A DNA stretch of 64,000 bases from Rhodobacterales bacterium HKCCE3408 (GTDB lineage Bacteria > Pseudomonadota > Alphaproteobacteria > Rhodobacterales > Rhodobacteraceae), in contig WVSN01000001.1 of assembly GCA_015689705.1 (NCBI GenBank), forward strand, positions 186,001-250,000. Reading direction: 5' to 3'. The notes under the pieces are model-generated. The model made no database searches, had not been told where the DNA came from, and saw nothing but the letters and a program-made list of their open reading frames with translations. A program made the translations under genes and the position numbers. Positions 18,760 through 29,387 of the stretch are shown here, piece by piece. Numbering within the stretch: the first letter of the stretch is position 1; every line of letters begins with the position of its first letter.

Positions 18760-19788
18760 TCAGACCGGCATCAGCGCCCAGTAATCCAGATCCAGCAGAA
18801 CGTCCGGCAGGTACTTGCCGTCCTCTCCCCTGAGCGCGCCCGCATCGCCGCCCTTGGTGGCGACGAGCCTGAGCCGGATCGCGCCGACGCCGGGGGCATC
18901 CGTGGCCGCCGTTTCCAGCACCTCGGACCAGGCCCGCACCGTGTCGCCCGCGAAGCAGGGATTGGCGTGGGCGCCGGCATTGATCGCGGCCACGCATTGC
19001 GCGTTGGCCAGCCCGTTGAAGCTGAGGGCGCGCGCCATGGAGATCACGTGGCCGCCATAGATCAGGCGCTTGCCGTCGGCGCGGGGTGTGGCGTCGAAAT
19101 GGGTCTTCGACGTGTTCTGCCAGAGCCGAGTCGCCATCATGTGCTCGGCCTCTTCCAGCGTGACGCCGTCGACATGGTCGATGATCTCGCCGGGCGCGTA
19201 GTCGGAGAGCCGGTGCGGTTCGCCCGCCAGCGTGAAGTCGTAGCCGGTGAAATCGAGGCCGGGCGGGATCGCGAGGTCCGACGCGGCGACCGCAGGCGCC
19301 AGATCAGGGACGACCGGGTCGGGGGCCGGCGCATCGCTGTCCCGTTTGCGGACCATGACCCACCGGCAGAATTCCATGACGGCCTGGCCGTGCTGGTTCC
19401 GGCCCGTCGTGCGGACATAGACGACGCCGGTCTTGCCCGAGGAATTCTGCTTCAGCCCGATCACTTCGGACGAGGCGGTCAGCGTGTCGCCTTCGAAGAC
19501 GGGACGAAGCCAGCGCGCCTCCGCGTAGCCGAGATTGGCGACCGCGTTGAGCGAGATGTCCGGGACCGACTTGCCGAAGACGATATGGAACGCGGCCATG
19601 TCGTCGATCGGCGCGCGGTCGAGACCGCAGGACCGGGCGAATTCGTCGGAGGAATAGAGCGCGTGCCGGGCCGGGTAGAGCGCATGATAGAGTGCCCGCT
19701 CGCCGCCCGAGATCGTCCGCGGAACCGCGTGGCGTATGGTCTCGCCGAGGCGGTAATCCTCGAAGAAGCGGCCGGGATTGGTCTTCAT
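18760..19788 (-). CDS. mch: Mesaconyl-CoA hydratase (2-methylfumaryl-CoA hydratase)
   Basis: Hydrates mesaconyl-CoA (2-methylfumaryl-CoA) to beta-methylmalyl-CoA in the ethylmalonyl-CoA pathway. The 342-residue, double-hotdog MaoC-like protein starts MKTNPGRFFEDYRLGE and contains the hydratase segments VFEGDTLTASSEV and HANPCFAGDTVRAWSEV. Length and sequence match Rhodobacter Mch as I remember it. Its ATG overlaps the DUF1737 stop (ATGA), and it is the last gene of the mcl2-nnrU-DUF1737-mch operon. Confidence 0.92.
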   Translation of the reverse strand: MKTNPGRFFEDYRLGETIRHAVPRTISGGERALYHALYPARHALYSSDEFARSCGLDRAPIDDMAAFHIVFGKSVPDISLNAVANLGYAEARWLRPVFEGDTLTASSEVIGLKQNSSGKTGVVYVRTTGRNQHGQAVMEFCRWVMVRKRDSDAPAPDPVVPDLAPAVAASDLAIPPGLDFTGYDFTLAGEPHRLSDYAPGEIIDHVDGVTLEEAEHMMATRLWQNTSKTHFDATPRADGKRLIYGGHVISMARALSFNGLANAQCVAAINAGAHANPCFAGDTVRAWSEVLETAATDAPGVGAIRLRLVATKGGDAGALRGEDGKYLPDVLLDLDYWALMPV

Positions 19789-19988
19789 TGCGCGCCCAGT
19801 TTGAGATCCGGCGAATACTCGCCCGGCTTCTCCTTCACGACCGCCTGGCCGCAGCGCATGACGCCCGCAGCATGGTCATAGGCGTATTGCGGATCGCCGT
19901 AGAGCTCCCATCCGGCGGCGAGCGCGGCGGACACCTTGTGGCAGAAGGCCGAGGTGTCGTCTTCGGTCAGGAAGCGATAGAGCCGCAT
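19785..19988 (-). CDS. DUF1737 small protein
   Basis: This 67-residue protein begins MRLYRFLTEDDT and contains the family pattern CHKVSAALAAGWELYGDP followed by a C-terminal QAVVKE. DUF1737 proteins are small cytosolic proteins of unknown function. It lies 1 base after nnrU and overlaps mch by 4 bases, so it is translationally coupled within the EMC operon. Confidence 0.8.
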   Translation of the reverse strand: MRLYRFLTEDDTSAFCHKVSAALAAGWELYGDPQYAYDHAAGVMRCGQAVVKEKPGEYSPDLKLGAQ

Positions 19989-19989
19989 G

Positions 19990-20541
19990 TCACCCCCAGG
20001 GCTGCACGCCGAGCCAATAGTGGATCAGCATCACCACGATCATCACGACGATCGCACCGACGACGGCGCCGATCTCCTTGCCCGCGGAGGCGGGCGGGTT
20101 CGGGGCGGGCGCGGGCACCGAGCGGTTGATGACGATGACCTCGACCACCGCCCAGGCGAGCAGGCCGCCGAAGAGCACGAAGGACGGCATGTCGCCGTTC
20201 ACGAGGATATGCGCGACCGCCCAGATCTTCACCGCGGTGAGCTGAGGGTGGCGGATTCGACGGGTGATCGCCGTCTTCATCCCGGAGGCGGCGAACAGGT
20301 AGAAGGCCAGCAGCATCAGGAGGTTGTTGATGCCCACGGTGGCCGGGTGGCGGCCCCAGAAGAACGCGCCGTCGGCATTGCGGTAGCCGATCGTCATCAG
20401 CACCACCGACACCAGAAGCGCCAGCGCGACCAGGCCCTTGGCCTTGTCGCCCATCGCCGCCCGGCGGGCCGGCGCGACGCGTTTGAACAGGTGCGCGCCC
20501 GACCAGAGCGCAAGCCCGAGGATCAGCAGTATCCAGCCCAT
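19990..20541 (-). CDS. NnrU-family membrane protein
   Basis: This 183-residue, six-helix integral membrane protein begins MGWILLILGLALWSGAHLFKR. NnrU was named from nitrite/nitric oxide reductase clusters, and similar proteins are now found in methyltransferase-like or heme/cardiolipin contexts. The segment RIRHPQLTAVKIWAVAHILVNGD is characteristic of the family. It is within the EMC operon and has no nitrogen-oxide genes nearby, so its role here is open. It overlaps the mcl2 stop by one base. Confidence 0.8.
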   Translation of the reverse strand: MGWILLILGLALWSGAHLFKRVAPARRAAMGDKAKGLVALALLVSVVLMTIGYRNADGAFFWGRHPATVGINNLLMLLAFYLFAASGMKTAITRRIRHPQLTAVKIWAVAHILVNGDMPSFVLFGGLLAWAVVEVIVINRSVPAPAPNPPASAGKEIGAVVGAIVVMIVVMLIHYWLGVQPWG

Positions 20542-21386
20542 CAGGCGGCCTCCTCCATTGCCGCGATGGCCTTGGCCCGGGCCAGTGTGGCCTTCGCGGT
20601 TTCCACATGCAGGTTCTCGACGATGCGCCCATCGACGACGGCGACGCCTTCGCCCCGCGCCTCGGCCTCAGCGAAGGCCTGCATCTGGCGCCGGGCGAGC
20701 TCGATTTCATCGGCCGACGGCGCGAACACGGCGTTCGCGACGGCGATCTGCGCGGGGTGGATCAGCGTCTTGCCGTCCATCCCCCAGTCCCGGCCCTCGG
20801 CGCATTCGGCGGCGAGCCCGTCCTCGTCACGGAAGGCGTTGTAGACCCCGTCGATGCAGGCGACGCCATTGGCGCGGGCGGCCAGCAGGCAGTGCTGGAT
20901 CGCCGTCGTCATCGCCGCGCGGCTGCGCGAGCCGAGTTCCCGCGCGAGATCGTTCGTGCCCATCACGAGGCCCTGAAGAAGCCGGTGCCCCGCAATGGCG
21001 TCGGCGTTGAGGATGCCGCGCGCGGTTTCCATCATCGCCCAGAGCGGCAGCCCGGCGCCGGAGGCCGCATCGAGATTGGACGGCGCGCCGACCTTGGGCA
21101 GGAGAATGGCGTCGGGCTGCATCGCGGCGGCGGCGGCAAGGTCGGCCTCGCCCCATTCGGTGTCGAGCGCGTTGATCCGGACGATCCGGAGCCGTGCGCC
21201 GTAGCCGCCCTCGGCCAGCGCGGTGGCGAGAGTGTCGCGCGCCGCAGCCTTTTCCTCGGCCGCGACCGCATCTTCGAGGTCGAAGATGATCGCGTCGGCC
21301 GGCAGGCTTCGTGCCTTGTCGAGCGCCCGCAGACGCGATCCCGGAATGTAGAGAACCGAGCGGAGCGGGCGGCTGGCAAGCGACAT
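20541..21386 (-). CDS. mcl2: (3S)-malyl-CoA thioesterase (Mcl2-type)
   Basis: Hydrolyses (3S)-malyl-CoA to malate and CoA, completing glyoxylate plus acetyl-CoA conversion in the EMC pathway. This is a 281-residue HpcH/HpaI (citrate lyase beta-type) TIM-barrel protein. The motifs RSVLYIPGSRLRALDKA, IFDLEDAVA (metal-binding region) and GKTLIHPAQI are present. It is grouped with mch, as in Rhodobacter, which favours the thioesterase over a true malyl-CoA lyase. The start MSLASR at 21386 is preferred over the extension to 21443. Confidence 0.86.
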   Translation of the reverse strand: MSLASRPLRSVLYIPGSRLRALDKARSLPADAIIFDLEDAVAAEEKAAARDTLATALAEGGYGARLRIVRINALDTEWGEADLAAAAAMQPDAILLPKVGAPSNLDAASGAGLPLWAMMETARGILNADAIAGHRLLQGLVMGTNDLARELGSRSRAAMTTAIQHCLLAARANGVACIDGVYNAFRDEDGLAAECAEGRDWGMDGKTLIHPAQIAVANAVFAPSADEIELARRQMQAFAEAEARGEGVAVVDGRIVENLHVETAKATLARAKAIAAMEEAA

Positions 21387-21690
21387 GCGTGACCTTCGGA
21401 TTTCGTGCCGTGCTGTGAAAACATGCAGCCCCGACGATGGCAAGTTCCATTTCGCTGCGCCGTAGCGAAACGATGTTGCGCAAAGGCCGCGCCGGACGCA
21501 GTGCCTTGAAAATGCCGCGCGCTGGCCCCGCCGAAGTTAACGATTTCTGGATATATTGGGCGCACGGTAGCTATGGCGCGGGCGTGACAGGGATCCGCGT
21601 CGCACGCAACGGGGAGAGGCCAGGGGGCGCGTCGACCCCTTGCCGGCCCGGTTACCCGGTCGGTCCTCTCCGCAGCTGAAAGGCACGACC
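21387..21690. promoter_or_regulatory. Divergent promoter region of mcl2 with two palindromes
   Basis: This 304-base gap has no gene that I can support. It contains a perfect 7-bp inverted repeat TTTCGCT-N7-AGCGAAA (21450-21456 and 21464-21470), resembling a LysR- or TetR-type operator, and 5 bases further the palindrome TTGCGCAA (21476-21483), similar to elements near ccr and ecm. Both lie 64-97 bases upstream of the mcl2 start and could control the EMC operon. Confidence 0.45.
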
Positions 21691-22002
21691 ATGACTATGA
21701 GACTGATTGCCGGTCTCGCTCTGCTCCTGTCCGGGCTCGCCTCCGAAACCGCCGCCCAGGCGTCCGGACGGCCCGTCTGTGCGGCGCGCGACATAATCGT
21801 GAACACGCTTGCCAACCGCTTCGGCGAAACCGCCGTGTCGCTTGGCCTCGGGCCTGGCAACCGGGTCGTCGAAGTCTTCGCGAGCGAAGAGACCGGGACC
21901 TGGACGATCACGGTGACCTCGGTGAACGGCACCACCTGCCTCGTCGCCTCGGGCGACAGCTACATGGCGCTCGCTCCGATGCCGGAAGGTGAGCCGCTCT
22001 GA
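21691..22002 (+). CDS. Small exported protein of unknown function
   Basis: This 103-residue protein has a signal peptide (RLIAGLALLLSGLASETAAQ), then a compact domain with two cysteines (about 31 and 86) that may be disulfide-bonded, and a GTWTITVTSVNG motif. Similar small exported proteins are common in Rhodobacteraceae, with no known role. The start at 21691 follows GAAAGG; the upstream in-frame codon at 21640 would remove the clean signal peptide. It converges on a TauE/SafE gene. Confidence 0.72.
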   Translation: MTMRLIAGLALLLSGLASETAAQASGRPVCAARDIIVNTLANRFGETAVSLGLGPGNRVVEVFASEETGTWTITVTSVNGTTCLVASGDSYMALAPMPEGEPL

Positions 22003-22009
22003 CGCCGGT

Positions 22010-23855
<1,846 letters not shown>

Positions 23856-23877
23856 TACCGACCAATTTTGCGAGGAC

Positions 23878-23909
23878 AACGGGCGGAGCGATCCGCCCGT
23901 TTCTTTTTG
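23878..23909 (+). terminator. Terminator of mdh
   Basis: A 10-bp stem AACGGGCGGA/TCCGCCCGTT (23878-23887, 23892-23901) with loop GCGA is followed by TCTTTTTG. It lies 22 bases after the mdh stop. Confidence 0.85.
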
Positions 23910-23967
23910 CGGCGCTGAAACTTCCCCCGGTTCCGGATCGTGGCTGCTGGTACCAAAAAGGGAGAAA

Positions 23968-24222
23968 ATGATGACATTCAGCAAATTCGCCGCAACTGCG
24001 CTCGCCCTGGCCATCGCGACCTCCGCGGGCAGCGCCGCCTTCGCAAAGGCCCACGACCAGGGTGCGGGCGAGCAGCAGGGCGGACCCTTCGAACCGTCCG
24101 ATGCACCGGCCACGCCGGCCGACACGGCGGCGGCTGCACAGGGGCTGGGAGACGCGCTTGGCGGTACGCAGCCGGGCCGCGGCATCTCGCAGGCCGCACG
24201 GGAGAACAACGGCCCGCAATGA
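23968..24222 (+). CDS. Small exported acidic protein of unknown function
   Basis: This 84-residue protein has a signal peptide (FAATALALAIATSAGSAAFA) and a low-complexity, Ala/Pro/Gly/Gln-rich acidic mature part without cysteines. A GGGAGAAA Shine-Dalgarno precedes two adjacent ATGs (23968, 23971). No family is recognised. It is flanked by terminators on both sides, so it is a monocistronic unit. Confidence 0.6.
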   Translation: MMTFSKFAATALALAIATSAGSAAFAKAHDQGAGEQQGGPFEPSDAPATPADTAAAAQGLGDALGGTQPGRGISQAARENNGPQ

Positions 24223-24233
24223 TCGGCCCACGA

Positions 24234-24255
24234 GCGCGCGCCGGAGGGCGCGCGC
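24234..24255 (+). terminator. GC-rich hairpin after the small exported protein
   Basis: A perfect 9-bp stem GCGCGCGCC/GGCGCGCGC with a 4-base loop lies directly after the stop at 24222. No T-run follows. A TTGACA just downstream (24256-24261) could be the -35 element for pepT. Confidence 0.5.
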
Positions 24256-24310
24256 TTGACAACACCGCGGTGGCTTGCACCTCCTTCCCCGAAGTGAAAG
24301 GAGCCCCGCG

Positions 24311-25546
24311 ATGCGAGATTTCGATGCCGAGCTCGAGGCCCGGCTGACCCGTTACGCCGCGATCGACACGCAATCCGACGAGGACAGCCCGACCTCTCCC
24401 TCGACCGCCATCCAGCTCGACCTGTCGCGCCTTCTGGTCGCCGAGCTTCAGGAGATGGGCGCCGAGGATGTCGAACTGACCGAGTACGGCGCGGTTCTCG
24501 CCACGATCCCCGGCACGGCCGAGGGGCCGGTGCTCGGCCTTCTCGCCCATGTCGACACCGCGCCACAGTTCAACGCGACGGGCGTCAAGCCGCGGGTCAT
24601 CAAGGGCTACAATGGCGGTGTCATTACCTACCCGGACGATCCCGACCTGTCGCTCGATCCCGCGGAGTTTCCCTATCTCGCCGAGAAAATCGGCCATGAC
24701 ATCATCACCGCGTCCGGCACGACGCTGCTTGGCGCCGACGACAAGGCGGGCGTGGCGATCGTGATGACGGCGGCGCGGCATCTTCTGAATTCGCCCGAGG
24801 TGAAGCGGCCGAAGATCCGGCTGGCCTTCACGCCGGACGAGGAGATCGGTCGCGGAGTCCACGACGACCTGCCGAAGGATCTTGGCGCGGATTTCGCCTA
24901 TACGTTCGACGGTGGCGACGTGGGCGAGATCGTCTATGAAACCTTCTCGGCCGACCGCTGCGTCATCCGTATCAAGGGTGTCTCGATCCATCCGGGTCTG
25001 GCCAAGGACAAGCTCGTCAATGCCGCGCATCTGGCTGCGAAGATCGTACAGACGCTGCCGCAGGCGACCATGACGCCCGAGACGACCGATGACTTCGAAG
25101 GCTTCATCCACGTCACCGACATGTCGGGCGGCTCCTCGGAGATGACGATCCGCCTGATCCTGCGCGACTTCGAGCGCGACGGGCTGGCGGCGAAAGGCGA
25201 GCTGGTTCGGAAGGTCTGCGAGGCGGTGCAGGCCGGCGAGCCACGCGCCGAGATCGACGTGGAGATCCGGCCGCAATACCGGAACATGCGCTACTGGCTC
25301 GAGGACGACATGACGCCGGTCGAACTTGCGCGCGAGGCCGCGCGGGCCGAGGGCATCGAGGTGCGTTCGGTGCCGATCCGCGGCGGCACCGACGGATCGC
25401 TCCTGACGGAAAAGGGCGTGCCGTGCCCGAACATCTTCACCGGCCAGCAGAATATTCACGGTCCGCTGGAGTGGATTTCGGTCCAGGACATGGCACTCGC
25501 CACCCGCGTCGCGCTCGGGATCGCGGGGCGCTGCGTCCGGGACTGA
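24311..25546 (+). CDS. pepT: Peptidase T (tripeptidase, M20B)
   Basis: Zinc aminopeptidase releasing the N-terminal residue from tripeptides in the cytoplasm. The 411-residue length is normal. The metal and catalytic positions of the M20 family are visible: HVDTAPQFN, LLGADDKAGVA, TPDEEIGRG and the C-terminal RGGTDGSLL and NIFTGQQNIHGPLEW. The start MRDFDAEL at 24311 follows GAAAGGAG. Confidence 0.94.
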   Translation: MRDFDAELEARLTRYAAIDTQSDEDSPTSPSTAIQLDLSRLLVAELQEMGAEDVELTEYGAVLATIPGTAEGPVLGLLAHVDTAPQFNATGVKPRVIKGYNGGVITYPDDPDLSLDPAEFPYLAEKIGHDIITASGTTLLGADDKAGVAIVMTAARHLLNSPEVKRPKIRLAFTPDEEIGRGVHDDLPKDLGADFAYTFDGGDVGEIVYETFSADRCVIRIKGVSIHPGLAKDKLVNAAHLAAKIVQTLPQATMTPETTDDFEGFIHVTDMSGGSSEMTIRLILRDFERDGLAAKGELVRKVCEAVQAGEPRAEIDVEIRPQYRNMRYWLEDDMTPVELAREAARAEGIEVRSVPIRGGTDGSLLTEKGVPCPNIFTGQQNIHGPLEWISVQDMALATRVALGIAGRCVRD

Positions 25547-25574
25547 GCCCGAGTCGTTGTCTCCGACGATCCTG

Positions 25575-25621
25575 CCGACATATGTGATCACACTTTTTCG
25601 GGCTGTGATCACATATGTCGG
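25575..25621. promoter_or_regulatory. 18-bp perfect inverted repeat carrying two GTGATCAC operators upstream of sucC
   Basis: CCGACATATGTGATCACA (25575-25592) and its exact reverse complement (25604-25621) flank an 11-base spacer, followed by TTTTT. Each arm contains GTGATCAC (25584-25591 and 25605-25612), with centres 21 bp apart, as upstream of sdh. The near copy is 113.5 bp (centre) from the sucC ATG. The structure could also fold into an 18-bp hairpin with a T-run, which would terminate pepT, so it may serve both roles. Confidence 0.75.
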
Positions 25622-25721
25622 TTTTTCGGCGAATAACCCGCATATGCGGCCTTTTGGCGGTTCACGTCCCTTATCCGCTGTGCTTCAACGAGGTCGAACG
25701 ATACCTTGAAGGGACACTTTC

Positions 25722-26915
25722 ATGAATATTCATGAATACCAGGCCAAGGGGCTGCTGCGCCAATACGGGGCGCCGGTCTCGGACGGGCGCGTGGTGACGC
25801 GCGCCGAAGAGGCCAAGACCATGGCCGGCGAACTCGACGGACCGATGTGGGTCGTGAAGGCTCAGATCCACGCCGGCGGCCGCGGCAAGGGCACCTTCAA
25901 GGAGACCGACGCGGGCGAGAAGGGCGGCGTGCGGCTGACCAAGTCGGTCGAAGAGGCCGCCGAGGAGGCCAAGCGGATGCTCGGCCGGACGCTCGTCACC
26001 AAGCAGACCGGGCCGTCGGGCAAGCAGGTCAACCGCATCTACATCGAGGACGGATCGGGCATCGAGCGTGAGCTGTACCTTGCGCTTCTCGTCGATCGCG
26101 GCACCTCGCGCATTTCCTACGTCGCCTCGACCGAGGGCGGCATGGATATCGAGGAGGTGGCCGACAAGACGCCCGAGAAGATCCTGTCTTTCAGCGTTGA
26201 CCCGGCCACGGGGTACCAGCCGTTCCACGGACGTCGCATCGCCTTCGCGCTCGGCCTCGAGGGGCCGCAGGTGAAGCAGTGCGTGCAACTGATGGGCACG
26301 CTCTACCGGCTCTTCCTCGAGAAAGACATGGAGATGCTGGAGATCAACCCGCTGATCGTGACCGACCGGGGCGACCTGAAATGCCTCGATGCGAAGATGG
26401 GGTTCGACGGCAACGCCATCTACCGCCATCCCGACATCGCCGAGCTGCGGGACACCACCGAGGAGGATCCCAAGGAGCTCGAAGCGTCGAAATACGACCT
26501 GAACTATATCGCGCTCGACGGCGAGATCGGCTGCATGGTGAACGGCGCGGGCTTGGCCATGGCCACGATGGACATCATCAAGCTCTACGGTGCTGAGCCC
26601 GCGAACTTCCTCGACGTCGGCGGTGGCGCGACGAAAGAGAAGGTGACCGAGGCCTTCAAGATCATCACCTCCGACCCGAACGTGAAGGGCATCCTCGTCA
26701 ACATCTTCGGCGGCATCATGCGCTGCGACATCATCGCCGAGGGTGTGATCGCCGCGGTGAAGGAGGTGGGCCTGCAAGTGCCGCTGGTCGTCCGGCTGGA
26801 AGGCACGAACGTCGAGAAGGGCAAGGAGATCATCGCAACCTCCGGCCTGAACGTTATCGCCGCCGACGATCTGAAGGACGGCGCGGAGAAGATCGTGAAG
26901 GCGGTGAAATCGTGA
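25722..26915 (+). CDS. sucC: Succinyl-CoA synthetase beta subunit (ADP/GDP-forming)
   Basis: ATP-grasp subunit that, with SucD, converts succinyl-CoA to succinate with substrate-level phosphorylation. The 397-residue length is standard. [16 protein letters not shown] is the classical N-terminus, followed by [12 protein letters not shown] (nucleotide binding) and [13 protein letters not shown] (C-terminal phosphate-binding loop). Its stop overlaps the GTG start of the next gene. Confidence 0.97.
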   Translation: MNIHEYQAKGLLRQYGAPVSDGRVVTRAEEAKTMAGELDGPMWVVKAQIHAGGRGKGTFKETDAGEKGGVRLTKSVEEAAEEAKRMLGRTLVTKQTGPSGKQVNRIYIEDGSGIERELYLALLVDRGTSRISYVASTEGGMDIEEVADKTPEKILSFSVDPATGYQPFHGRRIAFALGLEGPQVKQCVQLMGTLYRLFLEKDMEMLEINPLIVTDRGDLKCLDAKMGFDGNAIYRHPDIAELRDTTEEDPKELEASKYDLNYIALDGEIGCMVNGAGLAMATMDIIKLYGAEPANFLDVGGGATKEKVTEAFKIITSDPNVKGILVNIFGGIMRCDIIAEGVIAAVKEVGLQVPLVVRLEGTNVEKGKEIIATSGLNVIAADDLKDGAEKIVKAVKS

Positions 26916-27379
26916 GCCGCCTTCTAGTCGGTCTGGCTGCCGGTCTGGCCCTGTCGGGCTGTAACCTCGTCGGCGACCTGACGGGCCGCGGACCGTCGCC
27001 CGACGCGGCCGGGATCGCGTCCGCTTTCGACACCGTCTGCATATCGACCCTGCCGGCTTTCGCCGACTGGGAGGCGCAGGCCGATCTTCTGGGCCTGACC
27101 GACGCGACCGAGGCGGGCGCGCGCTACAACGCCGCCGCGCCGCTGGCCGAGGCCCGCGTCTTCCGCGTCGGGGAAACGGCCTCGGGCGCGCCGACCTGTT
27201 CGATGGTCGCCGGGACCAGTGCCAGCATCGAGGAGATCGCCGCCGCGATCGACGCCCGCGTACCGCTTGATCCGTCGGGTGACGGCTACCGCGTCGGGAC
27301 CGCCTTCCTGCGCCTCGCCGCGACCGAGATCGAGGGGACGCCGCAAGTCACCCTGACGCTGATCGGCGGAGGCGCCTGA
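26912..27379 (+). CDS. Lipoprotein of unknown function between sucC and sucD (1 of 3)
   Basis: This 155-residue protein starts with GTG in a 4-base overlap (GTGA) with sucC and has a lipoprotein signal with lipobox LSGC (Cys17). The mature part has a pattern of an early Cys in FDTVC, then later [20 protein letters not shown] and a C-terminal beta-rich segment. The same layout (Cys near the mature start, then C-x-V/M with following A-rich helix) appears in the next two proteins, suggesting divergent paralogues. Function unknown. Confidence 0.7.
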   Translation: MSRLLVGLAAGLALSGCNLVGDLTGRGPSPDAAGIASAFDTVCISTLPAFADWEAQADLLGLTDATEAGARYNAAAPLAEARVFRVGETASGAPTCSMVAGTSASIEEIAAAIDARVPLDPSGDGYRVGTAFLRLAATEIEGTPQVTLTLIGGGA

Positions 27380-27381
27380 GG

Positions 27382-27921
27382 ATGACGGCGCGGCGGCATA
27401 TGGTAACGGCCGGCGCCCGGCCGGCCGCTGCCATACTGGCCGCGCTGACTGGCCCTGCCGTCGCAGCAGAGCCGGTCGACCGCATCACGCAGGCCTTCGC
27501 CGACCATTGCTACAGCCCGTTCCTGACCGCCGAGACGGCCGAGGCTCGTTTGGGCGGGGCGGGGGCGCGGGTCGACTTCTACGACCTGAGACCATTCCGC
27601 AGCACGAACCCGGTGGCCGAACCGCAGGGTCGCCCGGCGACGCCCGGGACGGACCGCCGCTGCGAAGTGGCCTTCGACGGGACGTATCCCGAGGCCGGCG
27701 TCGCCGCCGCCGTTGCGGGGCTGGAAGCCGAAGGGATTCAGGCCGAAGCGCCGGTGCCGGAGGACTTCCCGGTCCAGCCCGGAGCCGAATTCGTCGCCGC
27801 GCGATTCCTCAACCCCGACCGGATCGCCGTCGTTCAGGTCGGCACGCGGCCCGGGCCGAACGGTGTGGAGACCTTCATCGGTGTGGAGCGGCTGACGCCC
27901 CTGTCGGAGGCGACCCGATGA
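27382..27921 (+). CDS. Exported protein of unknown function between sucC and sucD (2 of 3)
   Basis: This 179-residue protein has a signal-type N-terminus (basic MTARRH, then an Ala/Leu-rich segment ending AVAAE). Cysteines occur in ADHCYSP and DRRCEVAF; the latter is followed by an Ala-rich helix, matching the layout of its two neighbours. It lies 2 bases after the preceding gene and overlaps the next by 4 bases, so all three are coupled. Function unknown. Confidence 0.68.
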   Translation: MTARRHMVTAGARPAAAILAALTGPAVAAEPVDRITQAFADHCYSPFLTAETAEARLGGAGARVDFYDLRPFRSTNPVAEPQGRPATPGTDRRCEVAFDGTYPEAGVAAAVAGLEAEGIQAEAPVPEDFPVQPGAEFVAARFLNPDRIAVVQVGTRPGPNGVETFIGVERLTPLSEATR

Positions 27922-28463
27922 GGTGGGTGGCATTTCCCATCGCCCTCGTGGCAGCCGGACCGGCATTCGCGCAGGCGCAGTCCTTCGACGAGGCCGTGCG
28001 GACCAATGTCGCGGTCGCGGTCGATGTCTGCCTGCGGGTGATGACCGAGCGGCTGGTTCCGTCCGAAACGATCCCGCCCGCGGGCTTCAGCTACCGGGCC
28101 GTCGACAATCAGGCGACCTATGGCGGCGCGGCGCAGGGTTTCACGCATTACTACGACGCGCCGGGCGATACCGTGCGCATCCGCGTCATCGATCCCGACG
28201 CGTTCCGCGGGTCCTGCCATGTCGAGACGACGCATCTCGGCGTCGACGCGACCGCGGCCATCGTCGAGAGCGTGGTGGCCTATCGCCGCCCGGACGCGCA
28301 GCGGCAGATGACGGGCAACGAGGCGGCGGCGATGTGCGAGATCTGGACGATCCAGACCGGCTCTGACGCGCCCGTCGCCGTCTACATGAATTCAGGAACT
28401 CAAGGCGCCCGCGGCTGTCCCGAGGACGGGACGGCCCGCGTGGCCATGGAAATACCAGGATAA
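27918..28463 (+). CDS. Exported protein of unknown function between sucC and sucD (3 of 3)
   Basis: This 181-residue protein has a clean signal peptide ([19 protein letters not shown]). It contains cysteines in [23 protein letters not shown] and ARGCPED; the [19 protein letters not shown] segment resembles the C-x-V...A-rich region of the two preceding proteins. It starts in an ATGA overlap and ends 19 bases before sucD. Function unknown. Confidence 0.7.
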   Translation: MRWVAFPIALVAAGPAFAQAQSFDEAVRTNVAVAVDVCLRVMTERLVPSETIPPAGFSYRAVDNQATYGGAAQGFTHYYDAPGDTVRIRVIDPDAFRGSCHVETTHLGVDATAAIVESVVAYRRPDAQRQMTGNEAAAMCEIWTIQTGSDAPVAVYMNSGTQGARGCPEDGTARVAMEIPG

Positions 28464-28482
28464 CAGAGGACAGAGGGACCAG

Positions 28483-29364
28483 ATGGCCGTACTCGTCGAC
28501 GAAAACACGAAGGTGATCTGCCAGGGCTTCACCGGGAGCCAGGGCACCTTCCACAGCGAACAGGCCATCGCCTACGGCACGAAGATGGTGGGTGGGGTGA
28601 CGCCCGGAAAAGGCGGCATGACGCACCTTGAGCTGCCGGTATTCAACTCGGTCCACGAGGCGAAGGCGAAGACCGGCGCGACGGCCAGCGTGATCTACGT
28701 GCCGCCGCCGTTCGCGGCCGACTCGATCCTCGAGGCGCTGGATGCCGACATGGAACTGATCGTGTGCATCACCGAGGGCATTCCGGTGCTCGACATGATG
28801 AAGGTCAAACGCGCGCTGATGGACAGCAAGAGTGTCCTGATCGGGCCGAACTGCCCGGGTGTCATCACGCCGGATGCCTGCAAGATCGGCATCATGCCGG
28901 GCCACATCCACAAGCGCGGGACCGTGGGGGTCGTATCGCGCTCGGGCACGCTTACATACGAGGCCGTCAAGCAGACCTCGGATGTCGGGCTCGGCCAGTC
29001 GACCTGCGTCGGGATCGGCGGCGACCCGATCAAGGGGACGGAGCATATCGACGTGCTGGAATGGTTCCTCGCCGACGACGAGACGCAGTCGATCATCATG
29101 ATCGGCGAGATCGGCGGCAGCGCCGAGGAAGACGCGGCGCAGTTCCTGAAGGACGAGGCCAAGCGGGGCCGGAAAAAGCCGGTCGCGGGCTTCATCGCCG
29201 GACGCACGGCCCCTCCGGGCCGGCGGATGGGCCATGCGGGCGCCATCGTCTCCGGCGGCAAGGGCGGCGCGGACGACAAGATCGAAGCGATGAAGTCGGC
29301 CGGGATCGTCGTGGCGGACAGCCCGGCGCAGCTTGGCGAAGCGGTCCTGCAGGCGATCGGCTGA
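28483..29364 (+). CDS. sucD: Succinyl-CoA synthetase alpha subunit
   Basis: Carries the phosphohistidine and CoA-binding site of succinyl-CoA synthetase. The 293-residue protein starts [24 protein letters not shown] and contains the active-site His in [13 protein letters not shown] and the acidic [11 protein letters not shown] loop. It is separated from sucC by three exported-protein genes but is on the same strand with short gaps. Confidence 0.97.
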   Translation: MAVLVDENTKVICQGFTGSQGTFHSEQAIAYGTKMVGGVTPGKGGMTHLELPVFNSVHEAKAKTGATASVIYVPPPFAADSILEALDADMELIVCITEGIPVLDMMKVKRALMDSKSVLIGPNCPGVITPDACKIGIMPGHIHKRGTVGVVSRSGTLTYEAVKQTSDVGLGQSTCVGIGGDPIKGTEHIDVLEWFLADDETQSIIMIGEIGGSAEEDAAQFLKDEAKRGRKKPVAGFIAGRTAPPGRRMGHAGAIVSGGKGGADDKIEAMKSAGIVVADSPAQLGEAVLQAIG

Positions 29365-29387
29365 CGGGCGCACAAGGGAACGGAGCC

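Noticed and set aside
17425-19881. 818-codon plus-strand frame
   Set aside because: It crosses three minus-strand genes (M48 protease, DoxX, mch) and has the low-complexity Arg/Gly/Asp composition of a shadow frame.
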